Source: an uncultured Methanobrevibacter sp. (GTDB lineage Archaea; Methanobacteriota; Methanobacteria; Methanobacteriales; Methanobacteriaceae). Taken from it: a stretch of 48,631 bases of DNA. The notes under the pieces were generated by a model. The model ran no database searches, was not told the origin of the DNA, and worked only from the letters and a program-made list of their open reading frames with translations. The DNA is taken from assembly GCF_947166415.1 (NCBI RefSeq), contig NZ_CAMVEE010000013.1, forward strand, positions 1 to 48,631. Reading direction: 5' to 3'. Below are positions 44,676 to 48,631 of the stretch, one piece after another (the first letter of the stretch is position 1; each line of letters starts with the position of its first letter). The position numbers and the translations under genes were made by a program.

Positions 44676-45611
44676 ATGGATATCAAAAAAGTTGTAGTAG
44701 CGGGCGGAGGAGTCCTAGGTAGTCAAATTGCTTATCAATCTGCATTCTGCGGATTCGATGTAACAGTCTGGTTAAGAAGTGACGGTTCAATCGAAAGGGC
44801 AAAACCTAAATTCGAAAGACTCTTAAACATATATCTAGGTTCACTTGAACAGATGAAAACAGATAAATCCGCTTATTGCAGAGGATTCAGCAAAACACCT
44901 GACCTTAGTGATGATGAGATAGATGCATTGAAAGAACAAGCTCAAAAAGCATTTGACAGCTTGACCTTAACCACAAGCTATGAAGAAGCAGCAGATGATG
45001 CGGACCTTGTAATTGAAGCAATTGCAGAAGATCCTGAACAAAAAATTGCATTTTATGAAGAATTGGCTAAATATCTTTCTGAAAAAACAGTTGTCGTTAC
45101 AAACTCATCCACTTTGCTTCCAAGCCAGTTTGCAGAACACACTGGAAGACCTGAAAAATATTTGGCATTCCACTTCGCAAACAACATTTGGGCTCAAAAC
45201 ACTGCTGAAGTCATGCCACACCATGGAACTGAACAGGAATACTTCGATACAATTGTTCAGTTTGCTGAAGACATAAACATGGTTCCTATTAAGGTATTGA
45301 AAGAACAGCCGGGTTATGTACTTAATTCTCTCCTTGTTCCATTCCTGTCTGCCGGACAGGCCTTATGGGCTGAAGAGGTCGCGGACCCAGAAACAATCGA
45401 TTTGACTTGGAGGCTTGCTACAGGAGCGCCTAATGGTCCTTTCCAGATTTTGGATGTTGTAGGTCTTGTAACTGCATATAATATTGTTATTATGGACCCT
45501 AGATCTCAAGACCCTGAGACAACTCAAGGTAAGATTGCAGGAAAACTCAAAGAAAAAATAGATGCTGGCGAAACTGGTATCAATGCAGGTAAAGGATTCT
45601 ACGAATATTAA
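44676..45611 (+). CDS. 3-hydroxyacyl-CoA dehydrogenase family protein
   Basis: This is a 311-residue protein. The N-terminal VVVAGGGVLGSQIAYQSAFCG is the NAD-binding loop. EAIAEDPEQK, NSSTLLPSQFAEH (catalytic Ser) and LAFHFANNIWAQNTAEV (catalytic His and Asn region, HFANN instead of HFFNP) match a short branch of the family seen in lactic acid bacteria. A C-terminal helical domain follows. It oxidises a 3-hydroxyacyl substrate with NAD. Methanogens lack beta-oxidation, so the real substrate is unclear and transfer from Firmicutes is possible (inference). GGTGAT lies 4 nt before the ATG; a longer ORF from 44643 is rejected. Confidence 0.85.
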   Translation: MDIKKVVVAGGGVLGSQIAYQSAFCGFDVTVWLRSDGSIERAKPKFERLLNIYLGSLEQMKTDKSAYCRGFSKTPDLSDDEIDALKEQAQKAFDSLTLTTSYEEAADDADLVIEAIAEDPEQKIAFYEELAKYLSEKTVVVTNSSTLLPSQFAEHTGRPEKYLAFHFANNIWAQNTAEVMPHHGTEQEYFDTIVQFAEDINMVPIKVLKEQPGYVLNSLLVPFLSAGQALWAEEVADPETIDLTWRLATGAPNGPFQILDVVGLVTAYNIVIMDPRSQDPETTQGKIAGKLKEKIDAGETGINAGKGFYEY

Positions 45612-45615
45612 TTTT

Positions 45616-45640
45616 AAAAATAACGGCGAAGTTATTTTTT
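45616..45640 (+). terminator. Terminator of the dehydrogenase gene
   Basis: The stem AAAAATAAC (45616-45624) / GTTATTTTT (45631-45639) with a 6-nt GC-containing loop ends in a T run. It starts 4 nt after the stop codon. Confidence 0.65.
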
Positions 45641-45751
45641 CAAGGGGCCTTGATTTGCATGATTTCTGTTATAAATATGTTGAAACTGTTAATATGAAGG
45701 CCAATATACATGACACGGGATCATGTTTAACACAGTCAGATTTTGATTAAA

Positions 45752-45772
45752 GTAGATGATTTTTTCATCTAC
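45752..45772 (+). terminator. Orphan hairpin in the spacer, terminator-like
   Basis: The stem GTAGATGA (45752-45759) / TCATCTAC (45765-45772) with a loop of five T is followed by ATTCTATTTTT. No certain gene ends here. It shares its AGTAGAT / ATCTAC arms with the terminator of the downstream adhesin. Confidence 0.55.
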
Positions 45773-45788
45773 ATTCTATTTTTAATAT

Positions 45789-45814
45789 TTCAACCGAAAA
45801 CATTCAGTTCAAAC
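45789..45814 (+). repeat. 26-bp direct repeat, copy 1
   Basis: The core GAAAACATTCA followed by TTCAAAC matches copy 2 at 47976-48001 in 24 of 26 positions. It sits about 17 nt after the orphan hairpin. Confidence 0.8.
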
Positions 45815-45939
45815 ATTTTTAATTCATTGAATATGAATCAGATATATCTTTCAACCATGGGAAATTCTTCTTTTATAATTGAATATATGCTCTTTTTTTA
45901 TAGATAATTATATATTGTCATAGTATAATATTCTATATC

Positions 45940-47940
45940 ATGTATAAAAGGAGTTTATTTATCATTTGTTTGTTCATTTGTTTATTTTCCATAGCTGGTG
46001 TGAGTGCCGGCGATGTCGATGCCAATGTAACAGCAAGTGACGGGACGGATATTCGAGGAGAATTAAGTATTCCTGCTGATGAAGCGCTAAATGATGATTT
46101 TTCATCAACAGATGATGCATCTGGCGATGAGGTGCCCTTAAAAGCTAATCCAAAGACATTTACAGATTTAAATGAAACAATCAATGGGAACAGTAATTCA
46201 GAGATTCATTTATATGACGATTATTGCTATAATATAGATGTGGATAAGGATTATGTGGAGAGGGGATATGAAAGAGAGAGTTTCTTTGATACACTAATCC
46301 AATATGGTATTGTAATCAATAGGCCGCTTACTATATATGGTCATGGTCATACTATTTGCGGAAGTGACGGAATTGGTCATGCCCGTGGTATTTTTAAGGT
46401 TTATTCAGATAATGTCACCTTTCACGACATCAATTTTGAGAAACGTAGCGGTATGAAAATGGGTGGTGCTATATACGCAAAAAATAACATCATAGTCGAT
46501 AATTGCACCTTCAGTCAGAACCAAGCACATAAGGGAGGTGGAGTATATGTCGAAGGCACTGCCACTATTTCAAATTGCGAATTCATTAACTGTGTCGTTT
46601 TAAATGGAAATTCAGGTGCAGTATATGCCAACAATGGAAATATTTCAAACTGCAGATTTTTAGGCAACGGCGTTAAATACATTTCTTATAACGAACCATT
46701 TTTCGCCGGTGCAGTATATCTTGGTACTGGTTCGGTTGACAACTGTTATTTTGAAGGTAATTATGTTCAAAAGGATACTGGTGGCGCATTATATATTGGA
46801 AGTTTGGGTAAAGTTTCCAATTGTACCTTCAAAGGCAATTATGCAAATAAAGGGGGTGCCATTTATGCTGACGGGGACGTCATCATTTCAGATTCCAAAT
46901 TCATAGATAATCATGCAGATGAAGAAGACAGATACAGTGGTAAAGACAATGGATACGGTGGTGCTTTAGCCCTTAACGGGGCAACTGTTGTAAACTGCAG
47001 TTTTACAGGTAACTATGCCCACAACAGGGGAACCATAAGCATGGAAAACGGTTCGATTATAAACTGCAGCTTTGCCAATAACAGAGCCACAGAAGTCGGC
47101 AGCGGTGCAATATATATTGGAACTAACGCAAATATTGAAAATTGTAATTTCACAAACAACAGTGCTGAAAGACGTGGTGGCGCCATAGCCATCGGATCAG
47201 CCAGTAATCCTTCTGAAAGCTGGAGCACCAATATCATAAATTGCATATTTACAAACAACATGGCAACATTAAATGGGGGAGCCATATTCGGAGGTACTGC
47301 AATAAACTGTTCCTTCAAGGGCAATACTGCAAAAGGGGGTTATTCAACTTATGAAACCAAAATCTCTCCTTATGCAAACAGAATTGTTGCAGCTGCAGTT
47401 TCTGCGGTCTATAACATAAACAAATATCTTGAGATTACATTAAAGGACAATAAAGGTGAAGCGGTTAAGAATTATAAATTGAATGTTGTAATCAACGGCA
47501 AATCCTATGTTTATACAACAAACAGTTTGGGTAAGGTAAAGATTTCAACCAAAACATGGTCTCCAAAAGTATACCAGATATCCATTTCAACAAGTGAGAA
47601 AAATACCCACTATCTCACTGTAGAAACAAAGAATACAAGGGTTCTTGTTAATAAGGCAGTTCCTAAATTGACTGCATCTGCCAAAACATATTACCTTAAG
47701 GACAAGACCAAAAAGTATGTTGCAGTCTTGAAAACAAATACAAATCAGTTTTTAAAGAATGCAAAAGTTACTGTAAACGTTGGTGGAAAAACTTACTCTA
47801 TCAAAACCAATGCCAAAGGTCAGGCAATATTTTCACTTAACCAATTAAACAAAAAAGGCAGTTTTAAGGCAATAATCAAATTTGCAGGAAATGGCTATTA
47901 TACTGCCATTAACAAAAGCGTCTATATTAGAGTCAAGTAG
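45940..47940 (+). CDS. Adhesin-like beta-helix protein with Ig-like C-terminal domains
   Basis: This is a 666-residue secreted protein. The signal peptide is MYKRSLFIICLFICLFSIAGVSA. An Asp-rich stretch follows to about 65, then beta-helix coils at about 70-470, with many repeats of NCxFxxNxAxxxGGAIY. After a short linker two Ig-like domains (about 475-575 and 575-666) carry the pattern GKSYVYTTNSLGKVKIS and GKTYSIKTNAKGQAIFSL, with a Lys-rich charge that could bind the cell wall. There is no membrane anchor. A TATA-like TTTATAGATAATTATATA precedes the gene, with no ribosome binding site, so the leader may be short. A hairpin that includes the stop codon ends it. Confidence 0.9.
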   Translation: MYKRSLFIICLFICLFSIAGVSAGDVDANVTASDGTDIRGELSIPADEALNDDFSSTDDASGDEVPLKANPKTFTDLNETINGNSNSEIHLYDDYCYNIDVDKDYVERGYERESFFDTLIQYGIVINRPLTIYGHGHTICGSDGIGHARGIFKVYSDNVTFHDINFEKRSGMKMGGAIYAKNNIIVDNCTFSQNQAHKGGGVYVEGTATISNCEFINCVVLNGNSGAVYANNGNISNCRFLGNGVKYISYNEPFFAGAVYLGTGSVDNCYFEGNYVQKDTGGALYIGSLGKVSNCTFKGNYANKGGAIYADGDVIISDSKFIDNHADEEDRYSGKDNGYGGALALNGATVVNCSFTGNYAHNRGTISMENGSIINCSFANNRATEVGSGAIYIGTNANIENCNFTNNSAERRGGAIAIGSASNPSESWSTNIINCIFTNNMATLNGGAIFGGTAINCSFKGNTAKGGYSTYETKISPYANRIVAAAVSAVYNINKYLEITLKDNKGEAVKNYKLNVVINGKSYVYTTNSLGKVKISTKTWSPKVYQISISTSEKNTHYLTVETKNTRVLVNKAVPKLTASAKTYYLKDKTKKYVAVLKTNTNQFLKNAKVTVNVGGKTYSIKTNAKGQAIFSLNQLNKKGSFKAIIKFAGNGYYTAINKSVYIRVK

Positions 47941-47969
47941 ATTTCAAATCTACTTCTTTTCTTTTTTTT
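47935..47969 (+). terminator. Terminator of the last adhesin, with stop codon inside the stem
   Basis: The 10-bp stem AAGTAGATTT (47935-47944) / AAATCTACTT (47946-47955) is nearly continuous and is followed by CTTTTCTTTTTTTT. The TAG stop lies inside the left arm. Confidence 0.65.
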
Positions 47970-47975
47970 GAATGC

Positions 47976-48001
47976 TTCAAACGAAAACATTCAATTCAAA
48001 C
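47976..48001 (+). repeat. 26-bp direct repeat, copy 2
   Basis: It matches copy 1 (45789-45814) in 24 of 26 positions and likewise follows a GTAGAT-type hairpin and T tract. The rest of the spacer to 48205 is AT-rich, with no gene seen. Confidence 0.8.
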
Positions 48002-48205
48002 AAAATACGAAAATTGTCAATTTTTAAAATTATTATAATTTTGAAACATATAATTTAATCAAAAATTGCTATATTTAAATTAAATATTGATTAAAAAACT
48101 ATAAAATAAAAGAGGAAGTAATTAATTATTTGGAAATGATACATTATTTTTTAATATAAAAATAATCACATCTACATAGTCACCATTGTTTACAAGAATT
48201 TCGCA

Positions 48206-48631
48206 TCATTCGAATTTCTTTTTCATGCAGATGACCGAATCATCATTTTTGAATTGTCCGAATTTGTCTATAAGTTCATAATTTAACTTTTCGTATAGTT
48301 TTATTGCAGCATGATTGTTCTTACCGGTAACTATATAGGAATATTTGAAATTGTCTTTGATTGCCAATTTTTCCAATTGTATAATTATGTTATGGGCAAT
48401 TCCCATTCTGCGATATTCCTTTTTTACAAAAACTCTTTTAAATTCAACGGATTCATTATCGAAGGACCTATAACTGGCACAAGCAATTGCAATATTATTA
48501 TCAAATGCCAATATGACAACATGGGGATCTTTAAACTCATTATAATTTTCATATTTTGATAATTCATCACCGATACGTTCATAATATCCTCTGTCCAGTT
48601 CATCTACAAGCTTCAGAAACCTTTCATCCTT
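48206..48631 (-). CDS. GNAT family N-acetyltransferase (N-terminus outside window)
   Basis: The frame is open to the right edge. Reading beyond the TTG at 48511 gives in-frame sequence to the edge (KDERFLKLVDELDRGYYERI near the end, and DPHVVIL before AFDNNIAIA), so the gene starts outside the window. At least 141 residues are seen. VEFKRVFVKKEYRRMGIAHNI is the acetyl-CoA motif A, with RRMGIA as the loop. IVTGKNNHAAIKLYEKLNY is the C-terminal motif, and SVICMKKKFE ends it. It would acetylate an unknown amine. Confidence 0.88.
   Translation of the reverse strand, partial: KDERFLKLVDELDRGYYERIGDELSKYENYNEFKDPHVVILAFDNNIAIACASYRSFDNESVEFKRVFVKKEYRRMGIAHNIIIQLEKLAIKDNFKYSYIVTGKNNHAAIKLYEKLNYELIDKFGQFKNDDSVICMKKKFE

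Larger units (their letters stand above)
45612..45939. other. Intergenic stretch between the dehydrogenase and the last adhesin
   Basis: This 328-bp spacer holds a terminator for the dehydrogenase (45616-45640), a second hairpin (45752-45772), a 26-bp repeat (45789-45814) and an AT-rich promoter region with TTTATAGATAATTATATA near 45897-45914. An open frame runs from inside the dehydrogenase gene to a TAA at 45748-45750, directly before the second hairpin, but it has no ribosome binding site and no recognised content. Confidence 0.6.

Noticed and set aside
45789..48001. Direct repeats read as attachment sites of a mobile element
   Set aside because: Only an adhesin gene lies between them, with no integrase or transposase; duplication of a gene's 3' end explains them better.
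1..48631. CRISPR array or tRNA/rRNA gene
   Set aside because: No spaced direct-repeat array was seen, and no spacer showed a tRNA T-arm or acceptor pairing on reading; the two repeat pairs are only two copies each.

Overview
The window looks like a chromosomal segment of a gut-type methanogenic archaeon of the Methanobacteriaceae, most probably Methanobrevibacter. The grounds are: AT-rich DNA with AT-rich spacers; archaeal-style ribosome binding sites (GGTGAT or GAGGT, 3 to 9 nt before ATG); several genes with TATA-like boxes so close to the start that their mRNAs are probably leaderless; very large Asn/Thr-rich secreted parallel beta-helix 'adhesin-like' proteins with Lys-rich Ig-like tails; an archaeal malate dehydrogenase; and an iron-sulfur flavoprotein next to a ferredoxin. 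The species cannot be fixed from the sequence alone. No rRNA, tRNA, CRISPR array, insertion sequence or phage gene was found.

Layout. 1-8.4 kb: the 3' part of a giant modular adhesin-like gene, cut by the left edge. 8.4-13 kb: a GNAT/zinc-ribbon protein, a stand-alone Cas4/RecB-type Fe-S nuclease, an iron-sulfur flavoprotein, a ferredoxin, a Nudix hydrolase, an O-acyltransferase and an ABM-type monooxygenase. 13-15 kb: a secreted protein with Ig-like repeats and a C-terminal papain-fold (C39-like) cysteine peptidase. 15-16.6 kb: malate dehydrogenase and a nitroreductase, converging. 16.7-19.8 kb: a compact four-gene operon built round a TelA-family protein. 20-22.2 kb: bacterial-type D-aminoacyl-tRNA deacylase, an unknown protein, a PPOX flavoprotein and a GNAT acetyltransferase. 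22.2-31.8 kb: a cell-surface glycan island (acyltransferase, three GT2 glycosyltransferases with coiled-coil tails, a methyltransferase, a nucleotide-sugar epimerase) with uracil-DNA glycosylase, a YkgJ-like cysteine-cluster protein and a small secreted protein interspersed. 31.9-42 kb: mixed metabolism and stress genes, including a disulfide oxidoreductase-like flavoprotein lacking its C-terminal catalytic dyad, cysteine synthase, a putative membrane-anchored M14-like peptidase, a HIRAN plus ARPP-1 pair, a SHOCT/zinc-ribbon protein and an MFS exporter. 42-48.6 kb: SurE, two further beta-helix adhesins separated by a 3-hydroxyacyl-CoA dehydrogenase, and a GNAT gene cut by the right edge.

How the genes fit together. 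Much of the window concerns the cell envelope: three beta-helix adhesins, a secreted cysteine peptidase, a DUF11 surface protein, a probable surface carboxypeptidase, two O-acyltransferases and the glycosyltransferase island. This fits a host-associated methanogen that decorates and remodels a pseudomurein wall. A second theme is genes typical of bacteria (family-1 Ung, Dtd1, TelA, 3-hydroxyacyl-CoA dehydrogenase), suggesting acquisition from gut bacteria, although no search could be run. Genes are tightly packed: three convergent pairs share a 4-nt TTA(A/G) in which both stop codons are nested, and several stop codons lie inside terminator hairpins.

The best candidates for something undescribed are the TelA operon, the HIRAN/ARPP-1 operon, the M14-like surface protein, and a duplicated hairpin plus 26-bp repeat that brackets the last adhesin gene.
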